Origin: Teratosphaeria epicoccoides
Lineage: Eukaryota > Ascomycota > Dothideomycetes > Mycosphaerellales > Teratosphaeriaceae
Length of the DNA stretch: 64,000 nucleotides
Assembly: GCA_021401465.1 (NCBI GenBank)
Contig: JADDMT010000038.1
Location: 232,266-296,265 of the forward strand
Direction of reading: 5' to 3'
Shown here: in pieces, positions 22,370 through 33,929 of the stretch
Position numbering within the stretch: the first letter of the stretch is position 1
Layout: each line of letters opens with the position of its first letter
Notes under the pieces: generated by a model
What the model was told of the DNA's origin: nothing
What the model saw: only the letters and a program-made list of their open reading frames with translations
Database searches by the model: none
Position numbers and translations under genes: made by a program

Positions 22370-24077
22370 TCAACCTGGAATTTGAAACCTGCCATCGATA
22401 TTCAATCTAGTAAATTGGCACTGGAAACGCATCAAAGTCGCGTTGAGCCGGGTAGGCTTGATGCCGTTCTCGACCCAGTCGATCATAGTCGCCATGTTGT
22501 CCTGTGGATATGGGCCGGGCTGGAGAGTGTTGGATCCGCAATGAGCAGCACCAGGAATGAGGTAGAATTGGTACCAGTCCTCGAGAGCTGCGATGGACTC
22601 ATTGACGGAGAGGTCACCGTACATAATGCTGCGTACAGACTGCCAGTAGTGAACCGACGATGGCGAAGGGACGGACGGATCAGATTCACCATGGTAATGG
22701 ATCAGCTTGCCGCCATGCTCCTTGAAAGGCGTCAAGTCAGGGAGCGTGGTCTGCAGTGAATCGAGGTAGCGAACATAGCCGGTCCACATCCAGTCCACGA
22801 GGGTGTCGTAGGTGACGTCTTCGAGGTTCTCCAGGTTGTCAATATTCAAAAGCTGCACAAATTTGGTCACATACTCGCCACCAGTGGACGGGATATTGAG
22901 ACTCCAGCCAGTGCTGTTGTCCCAAACCGGCTCAGCATCTGAAAGGTCCGCAGCAATCTGCCAGGACAAGGACGCGCGCTCGCCCTTGCTGTTGAACAGG
23001 CCGTCATAGACTTTCTGAGCAACTTCGACATCCTTGGCAGTCACAGTGCCGTTCTGCGCGGGCTGGTAAGAAATCTGGCTGCCTGGACCCTGGCGTTTTT
23101 GGAGGCCATCACGCTTGCTGAGACTGAATCCGAGAGATGTGCTGGTTTGCCCGGTACAGTAGTAGGATTCGCCAATTATAGAGGTCAAGTTGAAGTTCAG
23201 CTTGCAAAGGTCGGAACGAGATACCACGCCGTCGGTACGGCCATCAAGAGGGTCGCATGCCGTGATGGTAGCGTTAACGATCTTCTCCAAAGCACAAGGC
23301 GGCGGGTAGTACTCCATGGTGTGCTCGATGGTGGCCGGAAAAACGTGATTGACCTGCTGCTGTGCAAAGCGGAATGCAGGAGCACCAATGATGGCGCCGT
23401 CATACTTCTCGCCCCAACGCTAAATCTGCGACATGCCCTCCCGTCCTCCGTCCGAGCAACCTTCGTAGTAGGCATATATCTTGCTCGTCAAGTTGCCGTA
23501 AAAAGCCCGAGTCAACGGCTTGCCGATCTTCGTCATCTCTCCAAGCGCAACATAACCAAATGCATACGTCGCATCCCAGTTGATCGACCCATTGCCATAG
23601 AGAGCAATGTCATCGTAAGCGTTGTTGAAAGCATCGTAGCCCGCAGACGTAGCGCCAGAGGCGGCGCCTTACTGCAATCCGCCAGTTGCATCGCTGGAAA
23701 GAGAAAATCCGCCCCCTCCTGCCACGTACCAACGGCGCTTATACTCTGACGGGTCGCGGAAAAGCGAACTTGATTTCGATAGAGTCGCCCTTGCCGGTAT
23801 GCCTGTAGGAGACGGCGACGTTGCAGTAGTCATGGGTCTCAGCCCTGGATTTGCTGCTGCCTGCACCGGCCTGTCTCTTTCTCATACCAAGGACGCTGGT
23901 GGATGCATTGTAGACCGTGCTGGCTGCGACAGACGATGGAATGAGATTGAGGCCAAGCACGGTGCCATTTGCGGGAAGAGCTGCCTGGACAATGGATCCC
24001 GTGCAGAGGTCGCTCAAAGATGCAGCGCTCGTTATAGCAGCCAGAGCAGCGGTAGCTGCCCGGAAAGACTGGCGCAT
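22370..24077 (-). pseudogene. Tannase/feruloyl esterase family gene, broken
   Basis: Secreted esterases of this family release gallic or ferulic acid from plant polyphenols and cell walls. The start at 24077 gives a hydrophobic signal-like N-terminus (MRQSFRAATAALAAITSAAS), then HDYCNVAVSYRHTGKGDSIE. At about 23757 one extra base shifts the frame before DPSEYKRRWYVAGGGGFSLS. Two in-frame stops follow: TAA at 23669-23671 and TAG at 23420-23422, the latter where a Gln is expected before RWGEKYDGAIIGAPAF. From 23317 to 22370 the frame is clean. The catalytic signature is still legible: GCSDGGREG (Ser), ESDPSVP (Asp) and GAAHCGSN (His, with its Cys partner). Total length of about 569 codons is normal. 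Three independent lesions make this a pseudogene unless the sequence is faulty. Confidence 0.85.
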
Positions 24078-24962
24078 GGTGTTGCAGAGTTCAGTAAGAA
24101 TTGAATGAGTGAGCGACTATGGTCGACTATCGTAGATGAAATGCAACCTCTTGGTACTTATCATGCCGACCCATGGTAGTCATATGTCATGATTCGATCC
24201 TTAAGAGTCAAACACTTGCACGATTGTGAGAACAAGTTCTAAGCCTCTGATGGCGTCGCGAGAACGTCGTTGTGGTACACGCGTTGATCTACTGTACATT
24301 TCCGTGGGGCTAGATTGAGGTACATGGCACAAAGTGGTAGTGATGCGTTCACCTCCGGAGATACTCGTTGGTCTGAGCATCCACAGGCGGAACATCGGTG
24401 ACTTCGAGTAAAGTGACGTCCTATGGTCGGTCGCTTGGTAACCCGTGTTCGTGGAAGAGATCTCATGCCTGAAATGTTCGTCAATCGTGGCTTGTAATTT
24501 GAGACATTGCAGACGCTCTTGCAAAACAACACTGTCTCTCACAAACTCCCTGCGATTTCGCGGAATGCCTCTATGCCTAGAGCAATGCGTCCAGTCTCTC
24601 AGTACATGGAATCGATGACTTCTCCGCTTCGCCGTACCACGAGAGTGCTCACGATGCACAAAACGGCTAGGGTACTCAAAGTGGTACGAGGTGCAAATCT
24701 AACACCCTGGTAGGACATGGAGCATCTCCGCAAAGGTCCACGCTCGGCCGAGGACTCAGGTTGCGATCCATCCGGCAACAGCCTTTGCGGGCAATGGGAA
24801 AACTCAAGGTGATTTCGCTTGTACCCCCTTGAAATATACTAGGTGTTGAGCGGCGAAATCACCACTATCACTGCCGAGTGCGAGAGCCTCTAAATTCACA
24901 CGTGCATGGACAAAGAAATTTGACTTGGCTCCATGTTGAGAACTTGGGACTGTCGATGTGCT
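24078..24962. other. Intergenic region
   Basis: About 0.9 kb between two genes on the minus strand. The largest frame (24201-24659, minus) is Arg/His/Ser-rich without motifs and is probably chance. Nothing else seen. Confidence 0.4.
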
Positions 24963-27253
24963 TTATTTGGACAAGACGACTTGATGGCTTACCAGATTTG
25001 GCAAATGCTTCTTCGCCTGCCCCAATAGTTCGCGGCTCAAGCCTGACCAGGATGAACGAGCGAAACCTGACTCGCGACTCGGGCACCATGGCGGTCGCTC
25101 AGGGCATGTCAAGCTATCATCGTCTGCTCTTGGTGGAGTCGCAACCGCTGTCGCACTCCGCATAGATTCGCTGTTGCCATTGAAAGCCGAGACAGAGAAC
25201 TCATACGCCGAGACCTTGGGGAGCAGCATTGCAACATCGCTGCATACGGAATCAGTGGTTGTTGCAATGACCTCAAGAGCAGCATCGTGTTTGCCGAGTG
25301 CTGCAGCCCATATCTTGTAACCGGCAGCAGCAGCTGAACCACCCCAGGTAATGCTGCGTGAGCGCGAAGATCAGTACTGGCGGCTTGAGTACGCGGTTCG
25401 CTGATGGTACTTACTGTGCACTAGCAGCATCATTTGCATGGACCGTGACATTGATGGGGATGTCTGGCTCGTATGAGCCGGGCTTGACATTCTGAGCGAT
25501 GGTAGGAAAACCCTGCCCGTTCCTGTTCCACGTCAAGAGGCCCACCAGATAGTTGGCTCCAGGCCTGAGATTGGTCAAGACTGCTGGAGACTCCTTAAAC
25601 GCGGCACCACCCAGAAATTCACAAGCTTCGGGATCTTGGTTCCAGAACAGGACATTGTATTCTACGATGGAGTCTGTATACGGACCAGTAGGTCGGTCCC
25701 AACTGACCCGGAACCCATCAGGCAAAGGCTGCACATCAATGTTATTCGGTGGCGGAGCGAGTTGTGGTGTGGCGACGGCGCTCTTTACAAAGGTCCAATC
25801 GCCCTTTCGATCACCGGCGGTCGCTCTGACAGCAAGTGAATAGGACGCTCCATCAAAAGGCCATGTTGAATCCCAACGATTAGAAGCGGTGCTGATCTCG
25901 GACCAGTCACCATCATTAATCGCAAGACGAACATCGTAGGCATAGGCGCCGTACACTATAGTGGTCAGCGGTGCATCTTCTCAATTTGCCGCACATATAC
26001 GAACCAGCATTCCACGTGGCCGTAATGCCTCCAGGGGAACTGCGCACCAGGAAGTCTGATGGTACGTCCAATTTTCTGGTCAGACTGCTGTCGTTCTCGT
26101 CCGGCACCGCAAGGGGTGCTCGGCCTAGCTCGAATGATTGCTTCAAAGTCCTCGAAAAAGCATGAGCGATTTGGAACTCACCCCATGCGTTGGGATGAAG
26201 ACCGTCATAGCCTTACCCGAGCAATTGTCAGCCATAAGATCAGCCGTCAGTCTCTCATGTCTGAATCTTACCAGCAGGACATCCCGAAGGCCTACATGCG
26301 TAACTGCCCTCCAAGTCTACTAGGTGTATTGGCGACTTCTCCGTGCTCAACAGTGACAGCAACGACGGCAATAAGCTATTGTACTTGAGCGTCTTCTTTA
26401 TCAGGTCTTCGCGTCCATTCATGTAGCTACGCTGTGGCACGTTGGCGATTGCGAACTGCAAGCCAGGACGCGCAGCTCGTGCTTCTGCAATGAATGTCGC
26501 GACGCTATCAAGCGTGCCCAAGACGTCGCTGTAGTGCCAACCCATGTCATTGAATCCGAGCATGAAGAGTATAAGATCTGCTGGATGATTCTGCAGCACG
26601 GCTTTGATCAATCCTTTGTCCACGGCGACGGCGCGACCCCAGACAGAGAAGTGATTGCAGTTCGACAGAAAGGCAGGATCTACGCCTTTAGCATATCCCC
26701 CGGCGTTATCGACTGGCTCCACAACTACTGTGGAGTTGTACAAAGGAGGTGGTGTTGGCGGCATTGGTGGTTTAGGAGAAGTTGTACCAGTGAAGGGTCC
26801 AACAAACTTCACCGCAATCTTATTGTCTTGAAACCAGCTCCAGATGCGATACCTCCAAGTCCAATCGCCTTCTGCGCCCTGGGTCATGGAATCTCCAACG
26901 ATCATTACACGTAATGGATACGGAGCGTCGGCAGACGTCCTATTCTGATTCTGAACACCGGTATCGGCAGCCATCACCGATGCCAGATTTGTTGGATTGG
27001 AAGACGCCCCATGAATCTGGACGGGAGGCATTGCAGTCGCGAGTCTGTCGACGGCCGCATATATTGATGGCTCTAAATCGTGCGTCGGCACCCACACGGA
27101 GGAGCGGCTGAGCTCATAATCAGCCACTTGCAATAGCGCCTGTTCAAGTCCGAATGCCGATTCAAAGTCTGTACTGGCAGCTGCGAGCTGTAGGATGCCA
27201 AGGAAGGCGAGCCAGAGTGAGCCAGACATGGTGAAGAGTGACGAGGAGCCCAA
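24963..27253 (-). CDS. Secreted GDSL/SGNH-type esterase with fibronectin type III-like domains
   Basis: Predicted extracellular hydrolase of 706 residues in four exons: 27253-26272, 26211-26005, 25955-25415 and 25353-24963. The introns are 60, 49 and 61 nt. The N-terminus (MSGSLWLAFLGILQLAAAS) is a signal peptide. SGNH blocks are all present: VGDSMTQG near residue 120 (nucleophile Ser), a Gly block, MLGFNDMGWH (Asn), and YDGLHPNAWG just after intron 1 (Asp and His). After residue 340 come two or three beta-sandwich modules with typical phrases (GGITATWNAVYGAYAYDVRL, DGFRVSWDRPTGPYTDSIVE, ITWGGSAAAAGYKIW), which resemble fibronectin III domains. The last 60 or so residues are less certain; another intron near 25130 is possible. 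It lies beside the broken tannase gene. Confidence 0.85.
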
Positions 27254-28616
27254 ATTTTGAAGATGCTATTCGTGGTGCACGATCGTAGCCCCGTCGTCGC
27301 ATTTGGCGAGATGGTCAGCGCATCGCGAAAGTGGATTGCGTGCCTTCAAGGTAGGTCAAGGAGGTTGGCTGACGTCGACGAGGCTAGCTTGTGTATACGC
27401 CTGCAGGCAAACTGCCCAAGACGGCAGCGGTATACAATTTGGTCACCACGGATCGCGAGGGCGGACCATCGAAAGGTATGGACTACCAGATCTGTTCAGT
27501 GAGGGTCATTGGCTTGACCGCCGGATGTGATGCTTGATTATGTCGGCAGTCTCCGAAGCTTGGACTGCGTCGTTTAGTCATCCGATGCAGCCAACCCGTC
27601 TCGCAGGAGCCAACAAAGTAGTATGAACACCCCATACGCCACACGCTGTCGAGGCTCTCAAGATAGCTGCACAGCATGACGATGTGGTGCTCTGCCCAGT
27701 TGAAGATCATCTGTTCGACCACGGTTTCGAGCACCGCATCCTTTGTCTGCGCCTGTCCCTACTGTGCCTGACTTACCACTGGGCGGCAGACATGTGCTCA
27801 TGGGGCTCAGGTGCTCACTGCAGCTAGTCCTTGTCAAGATACAGCATCGTCGGTAAAACTCACACCCACCGTCTTGCCAGCATTCACATCGCTCCCGGCA
27901 CCACAATCGTGGGTCTTGACTCTGATGATAAGTCTGGTGCGAGCAAGCATCTTGCTGCATGTGGACCTTTGTGGCACCGTCGACCTCGGTCCGTCCGGCC
28001 CAGGGAGTCATTGTAGAGCAAGCGTTGGATTGTTGGCAATACCAAGCAATCGAGCTCTGCAGTCACGAGAGCTGAGGTTGAACATGATGGGTCAAGCGAT
28101 GGCTCTGCGATCCAAGCTGCACAGTGAGGCATCATTCCAATAAATCAAAGCCATCCAATCTGTCTAGATCCGGTAAATCCAGGCCGTCTTGTACTCGTGG
28201 TGCACGAGCACGAATATGCTTCAACAAAGCTAGTGGCCGATCAAGGAACAGGACTGCAAGCAAGCAAGCTACAGCGAAGCTGGGTGACTCGGCAAACGTC
28301 TGCACGTGTTTGATGCAATATGCAGGCTCAACATATCCATGATGCGAGATGAATCGCCTACAACGCCCCGCCGGCATGCGTCAAATATTGTTTACATCTT
28401 GTCCAGTGTTCAACAACTTTGATAAACATGATTGTCATGTCATGGCAAGCTACATAGCTGGTTTCAAATTCTGAAGAACTCTGAATATCCCTTTTCTGTC
28501 ATCATTTCAAATTTCTTTGTCCATTCTCCAGGCCTTTAAGAGTCGAGCCTTTCAAATTGCTAACTTCTACGTATGCCTGCATTGGCAGGAGTTGAGACTC
28601 GGTTGGAGTTGAGCGA
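27254..28616. other. Intergenic, no supported gene
   Basis: About 1.4 kb. A minus-strand frame at 27734-27483 reads LETVVEQMIFNWAEHHIVML followed by CSYLESLDSVWRMGCSYYFV, which looks more protein-like than its surroundings. It has no partner exon or family that I recognise, so it may be a relic. Confidence 0.35.
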
Positions 28617-29119
28617 TTACCAACCGTCACCACCGCCGAACTGTTCGCGGAGCTGGCCGTGTGGCTGCTGTTGCTGCGGGTCGTACTGATCATACTGGCC
28701 TAGCATGAATGTCAGTGTGCCGAAGCGTCGTTGGGCCAAAATAATCGACATACCGTAGTGCTGGTCGTACATCTGCTCAGCGCGCTGCTTGGCCTCGTGC
28801 TTGGCACGCTCGCGGTCAATGTAATCTGCCCCCTTGGTCTCGCATAGTTTGTCGACCTCACCACCGGCAAAGCCAGCGATGAGCTCCTTGGCGAATGCAT
28901 GGTTGACCTGCTTGCCTATGTAAAAGTCAGCGCCTAAATGGCATACTATGTGACAGGTGGTTACGCACCCTCCTTGCGTTGCTGGTCTTCGAAGAGCTTC
29001 ATGGCACCAAACGCAGCACCACCAGCAACAAGCTCATGGCTGAACTTGCCCTCGTTGTCGGGCTGGTCCTGGTTGTAGACCTGGTCGTAGTTCTGACGGT
29101 TGTCGTCCCAGCCGAACAT
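28617..29119 (-). CDS. CipC-like small stress protein (DUF3759-type)
   Basis: A 131-residue protein in three exons: 29119-28969, 28915-28754 and 28699-28617. The introns are 53 and 54 nt. The start MFGWDDNRQNYDQVYN and the core HELVAGGAAFGAMKLFEDQQ, GKQVNHAFAKELIAGFAGGE, VDKLCETKGADYIDREKAKH match the CipC (concanamycin-induced protein C) family of filamentous fungi. The tail QYDQYDPQQQQPHGQLREQF is Gln-rich and low-complexity. Family members are small, hydrophilic, induced by various stresses and during infection, and of unknown biochemical function. All exon joins keep frame and none of the reading frame is lost. Confidence 0.85.
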
Positions 29120-29826
29120 CTTAGCTTAATGTGTGACTGTTATGGTGGACCGGATTCGATGAAGAGATTTTGATGGAACGTTACCGAGTGTAGAGAGTGG
29201 TTGTGAGGGTGTAGAGCAGCGTTGAACCAAGAAGCAGTACTTATACCTTCCAATGCTGCCCCTCGATGCCCCTTGTGCGTTGGTGGGGCAGTGTGCAAAC
29301 GCAGGCACGAGGACCCTGTGTATTGCGTCAATTGGTCAAAGCTCCTTTGCCAACAGGTGGTGAATGTGAAACGAGGTCGAGACGGTTCTCGCCGGCCATT
29401 GGCTTTCATGTTGCCCAAGTAGCCGCCAGCAAACCTGGCATTGGAGCCATTCCAGTCAGCGACTCTTTCGCTCAGCTGACGTTGAGCTCCATCGCCGCTG
29501 GAAGACCTGCTGTTGACGCGTTGTGTGGTTCATGATCGAGGCTCACGTTTCAGGACCGAAAACGTACCTCGCGTCATCGCCAAGCGCAGGAACAAGCTCA
29601 GACAAGATCGGTCTGGGCACACAACAAGCATCAGCGACGTCCAGGCTCCAGTGGCAGTGCTCGTAATCTTGACACTTCGGGCGCTACGAACACGCCGACC
29701 CAAACAATAGCTTGATTGCGAAAGTGTATGAGGCGGTGCATTCGATACATGCAGTCAGCAACACAATTGCGCGCGCGAGACACTCCAGTAAGGAAGCAGA
29801 AGCGATAATCTCGAGCTCCAATCTGC
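29120..29826. other. Divergent promoter region
   Basis: About 700 bp between the starts of the CipC-like gene and the esterase-like gene, which point away from each other. A pyrimidine-rich patch precedes the CipC start. No gene is supported. Confidence 0.4.
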
Positions 29827-30967
29827 ATGATGGGACGACTGCCACAGTCCTCTGATTTCCCTCGCAACGTCAAGCTGAGCATCACGCCACGTAAGTGACC
29901 ATGTTACAACAGATACTACTCAGCTGTCACGATCATGCCGTCTGAGCAGGCATTGCGACTGCGCCACAATTGATGAGGCGTCACGCTCGTGAAGTATGGG
30001 TCAGGGAAGGGCTTTGACCATGACAGTGGCAGAATTGACGAGTCTGCACCATTGGAAATTCATATGTGCTCATTCGACGATCACGTGTTTTGTCAGAACA
30101 TTTTGCGAGCCCATTCACGCATTGACGTGGAAGACAGGCGGTGGTTCTAACTTACTGACAGATCTTTGGCATAGCACCTAACAGCGACCCACCGACCAAT
30201 GTCCTTCTCTTGCTGCACGGTCTTGGTGACAAACGTGAGCACTGCCGTACCTCCAGTCTAAAAGCCAGAACGGAGCTGACGGATCTTCCAAGATGACTCT
30301 TTCCAAAAGCTCGGCTCCCAGCTGAATCTCCCAGAAACCGCGTGCATCTCCGTCCAAGGACCCGCTAATCTGCTCGACCTTGATGGCTTTCACTGGGGCG
30401 ACGACATCATCTTTGATTCCAGAAACGGAGGACTAGACGCCGACGCAGGGCTCAAGCTGAGCACTGCGTTGCTCAAGGGGCTGATCGAGGATGATCTGAT
30501 TGAGACTTGTGGTTACCAGGCAAGGGAGATCATGATATTTGGATTGGGGCAAGGTGGCATGCTTGCGCTCAATACTGCTGGTACATGCCCAATCTCCTTG
30601 AACAGGGATTGCTATTACTGACTTCAGAGCAGTCGCTATTCACAATCTGCCCAAGTCAGCCACGCAGACTGAACTGGCTGGCGTGATTGGCGTTGGTGCT
30701 GGACTGCCAGCTGAGGCTCCTGCAGCTTTGGTCAATAAGTCCAAGACTCCTGTGCTTGTTTGTGCCGGGTCTAGCGAGTCAACTGTGACCAGCACTTCGG
30801 AAGACAAGTTGAAGAGACTGTTCGAGCATGTCCAGGTCAAGCGGTATAGGAGACCGGGTGATACTATGCCGAGAGATAGGGACGAGATGTTGCCAATCAT
30901 GCAATTCTTCTCGAGGAGACTGAAGAGTACGAAAGGTGTGCCTGAGGGAGTCATTGAGATCTCGTAA
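29827..30967 (+). CDS. Acyl-protein-thioesterase/carboxylesterase-like alpha/beta hydrolase, catalytic Ser absent
   Basis: Four exons: 29827-29890, 30175-30234, 30293-30580 and 30630-30967, giving 249 residues in frame. Exon 1 encodes MMGRLPQSSDFPRNVKLSIT and joins across a 284-nt intron (GTAAGT...CATAG) to PPNSDPPTNVLLLLHGLGDK. The later introns are 58 and 49 nt. The oxyanion-hole HGLGD, the block ISVQGPANLLDLDGFHWGDD and the elbow IFGLGQGGMLAL follow the phospholipase/carboxylesterase family. The elbow reads G-L-G-Q-G, so Gly replaces the nucleophile Ser. The C-terminal GDTMPRDRDEMLPIMQFFSR has no His where the catalytic His is expected. I believe a fungal subfamily shares this pattern; a non-catalytic binding role is inference. 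Confidence 0.8.
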
Positions 30968-31763
30968 TGTTGGGAGGCGAGAGTTCGTCATACACATCTC
31001 CTCATCGACGCAATCCAGTATCAGGAGACTCTCGAAAAGTAAGGTCGGCGTTTGCGACCTGCACAGGCCAAGTCCAAGGGTTCGAGGCGCTGTTTGCAAT
31101 GACCAGCATGAATAGTTATCATGACACATATTTCATGGGGTTACGAGAGTGGTCGCTCGTAGCTACCCGACGACCGGCTGGCTGGGCTCACAGACCAAAG
31201 ACAGTCGGAGATTTGCTGCAGGGTCCTTGCTTGTTGGACTCCACTTAGGTTGACATCTCAAATCGTGAATCGGCGCGTTGTTGTGCGACGAGAGGTGAAG
31301 TTCTGAGAAAACATCTTTGGCTCTCACATCACTTCCGACCCTACTTCACGCTTTGTCTTTTGAGCCATTTCTCGGGGCTGCCGTGATGGCTCATCTGAAA
31401 TACAAAGATGTGTTGCATGCACGATCCTGCTCCGCACGTGCTTGCGCATGCGGCCCGAGCCCGTAGCGCCGTTGCCAGGAGAAGTGACGATCGGTAAACA
31501 CTGTGGAGCTATCTAGGTACATATTCATCAATGGGCTAGCGGGCCTCGATGGAGAGGCCAGTAGTCGTATCTGCGCCAGACGCAGCTGCATATACCTCCT
31601 CGTCCTTTCAGGATCTGACTGCCCCTGAACTAATATCTATCCTTATGCTCTTTGCAGCGACTGCTCGAGCGCGGTGCGAAAGTTGTTGTTTGTTTGCTGA
31701 TACGCGGCTGAACAAGAGCTAGCAGAAGCTGAGCATAGGAGAGCTGAGGTCGCAGACGGCAGC
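30968..31763. other. Intergenic region, promoter of the kinase gene
   Basis: About 800 bp with no supported gene. It separates two genes on the plus strand. Confidence 0.4.
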
Positions 31764-33929
31764 ATGGCGGATGACTATCAGGTGCTGGAGCAGCTTGGGA
31801 GTGAGTAGGACAAGAAAGATTGAAGGCGGAGTAACGGCACTGACGAGCATTCAGGCGGATCCTTCGGCGTCGTCTACAAAGCGCTAGAGAAGGCTACGGG
31901 CGAGTATGTCGCCATCAAGCATATTGACCTCGAAGGTAGCGACGACGATATCCGCGAGATCCAGCAGGAGATCAGTCTGCTGGCCACTTGCTCGAGCGAA
32001 CATGTCACTCGATACCGTGCCTCCTTCGTCCGCGGCACGAAACTCTGGATCGTTATGGAGTACTTAGGAGGCGGCAGCTGTCTCGATCTACTCAAGCCCG
32101 GACCGATTGCTGAACAGTACATTGCTATCATCATGCGGGAGTTGCTTGAGGGATTGGACTACCTGCATAGCACGGGCAAGATTCACAGAGACATCAAGGC
32201 CGCCAATATCCTGCTCTCGGAGATTGGAAGCGTCAAGATTGCGGACTTCGGTGTCGCGGCACAGTTGACGAATATCAAGAGTCAGCGGCTGACGTTTGTG
32301 GGCACACCATTTTGGATGGCACCAGAGGTCATACAGGAGTACGGCTATGATTTCCACGCCGATATCTGGTCGCTGGGCATCACAGCAATGGAAATGGCAC
32401 TAGGAGAGCCGCCAAGGAGCGATGTGCATCCGATGAAAGTTCTCTTCTTGATACCGAAAGAAAGGGCGCCCAGGTTGGAGGGCAGCAAGTGGTCCAAGGA
32501 GTTCAAAGAGTTTGTGGCATTGTGCCTGAACAAGGATGCGGAGAAGAGACCTTCTGCACGAGCGCTTTTGAAGCATGCATTCATCAGGCGTGCAGGAAAT
32601 ACCGTGTTGCTGCAAGAGCTCGTGCAGAAGACAAGGAGGTATGGGGTTAGCGGTCTGGCACGCGAGAAGGACACGAAGTACTACGAGGAGACTCTCAAGC
32701 CAATGAGTCGCAACGAAGAGGATGATGAGTGGGTCTTCGAGACTGTCCGGCCGTCGTCGAGCCATCGTGTCATGCCTGCAATCCCCAGGCAAACGGTAAA
32801 GAGGCGGAAGCTCGAAAGGATACCTTCTGGGGATGGAACAGACGTAGCTCAGGCAGCGGCGGCCATGGAAGACATGAGACTCGATGCTTCACCATTGGGC
32901 GAGATCACAAATTCAGCCAACGGCACGCCAGCCAAGGACCTGTCCACAATACGCACGCCGAAGCCGCGACTGAGTAGCGTGAGGAGAGTTTCTGCCATCA
33001 CGGCGCGCAAAGTGTCTGTCACATCGCCTACAGCGCGACGGGTGAGCAGACACGTGTCTGGCACCACTCCGACCGCACGCCGAGTGAGTGCGCAAGCGAT
33101 ACCGCCAGTGCCGAAACAGCCTCTTGGTGTTGACATGTCATTCGGAAACAGCAAGTCCACCGTCCGGCAATTCAAGCGCGTGTCCTCTGGTGGTGATCGG
33201 CCAGAGACTCGACAACAGCAATCGGGCCCGCCACAGGATACCGCCTTCGACAGCGATGCTGAGAACAAGCCCCCACAACCTCCGCAGCGACCGGCACCTC
33301 CTGCAGTGACTACGAAAGAATCTATACTAGGCCGCCGTTGCTTCGCCAAATGCGTCGACCCGTCGTTTCAAGAAAGCTACGCGGCGACAGGTGATCGCGC
33401 GAAACGTGATGCCTTGGGCAAAGTCGCTACAGCGTGGTCCGAGCTTGACGAGCTGGACCCAGAAGGCGAACTCATCCTGCTGAAAGCCATCATGGATCGC
33501 ATCCAATCTGACCCGAAACTCGCCTCCGCCCTGCTTCCGCAACGAGTGGCCAACGCACAGCTCGCATCTCTTAGAGTGAGTCCAAGCAAGAAGAGCAGCG
33601 TCCTCGTTAGCGAAACATCTCTCGACTCAACCTCGATGAGAGAACTCACACCACAGTCTTCGCCGTCGAAGTTGAAACGGCATTCTGAGATGCCTTCGTC
33701 GCCTTCGAAACAGAGTGGTGCGAGCCCGGGAAAGCTGGTCATGAATCCGCAAAACCCGCATTTGAGAAAGATGAGGTCGAAGCAGGCTTTGGCGGAGAGG
33801 GAGAAGGAGGCGATGGAGGAGAAGATGCCGGGGAAGGTGGAGGCGGGGTTGGAGCATGTGGGGATGTTGGCGGATGTGTTGTATGGAAGGTGGAGTGAGG
33901 GCTTGAAGGGACGGTGGCCGATGGCTTGA
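31764..33929 (+). CDS. Ste20-family (GCK) protein kinase, Sid1/SepL type
   Basis: Ser/Thr kinase of the germinal-centre-kinase group. Exon 1 (31764-31800) gives MADDYQVLEQLG. A 54-nt intron 31801-31854 splits the Ser of the glycine loop (GSGSFGVVYKA). Exon 2 runs to 33929; total 703 residues. Kinase motifs: Lys34 in VAIKHID, HRDIKAAN with Asp125, DFG at about 143, GTPFWMAPEVIQ. The kinase wording (IVMEYLGGGSCLDLLKPG, VAAQLTNIKSQRLTFVGTP) is closest to the septation-initiation kinase Sid1 of fission yeast and SepL of Aspergillus. The C-terminal part is Arg/Ser-rich and disordered, then SILGRRCFAKCVDPSFQESY begins a helical region that in this group binds a Cdc14/SepM-like partner. Its inferred role is septum formation. 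Confidence 0.9.

Noticed and set aside
26005..26211. An intron after DGLHPNAWG in the GDSL gene (GTGAGT at 26181)
   Set aside because: The sequence stays in frame through the GTGAGT as GEFQIAHAFSRTLKQSFELG, which fits a SGNH hydrolase C-terminal helix, so no intron is needed.
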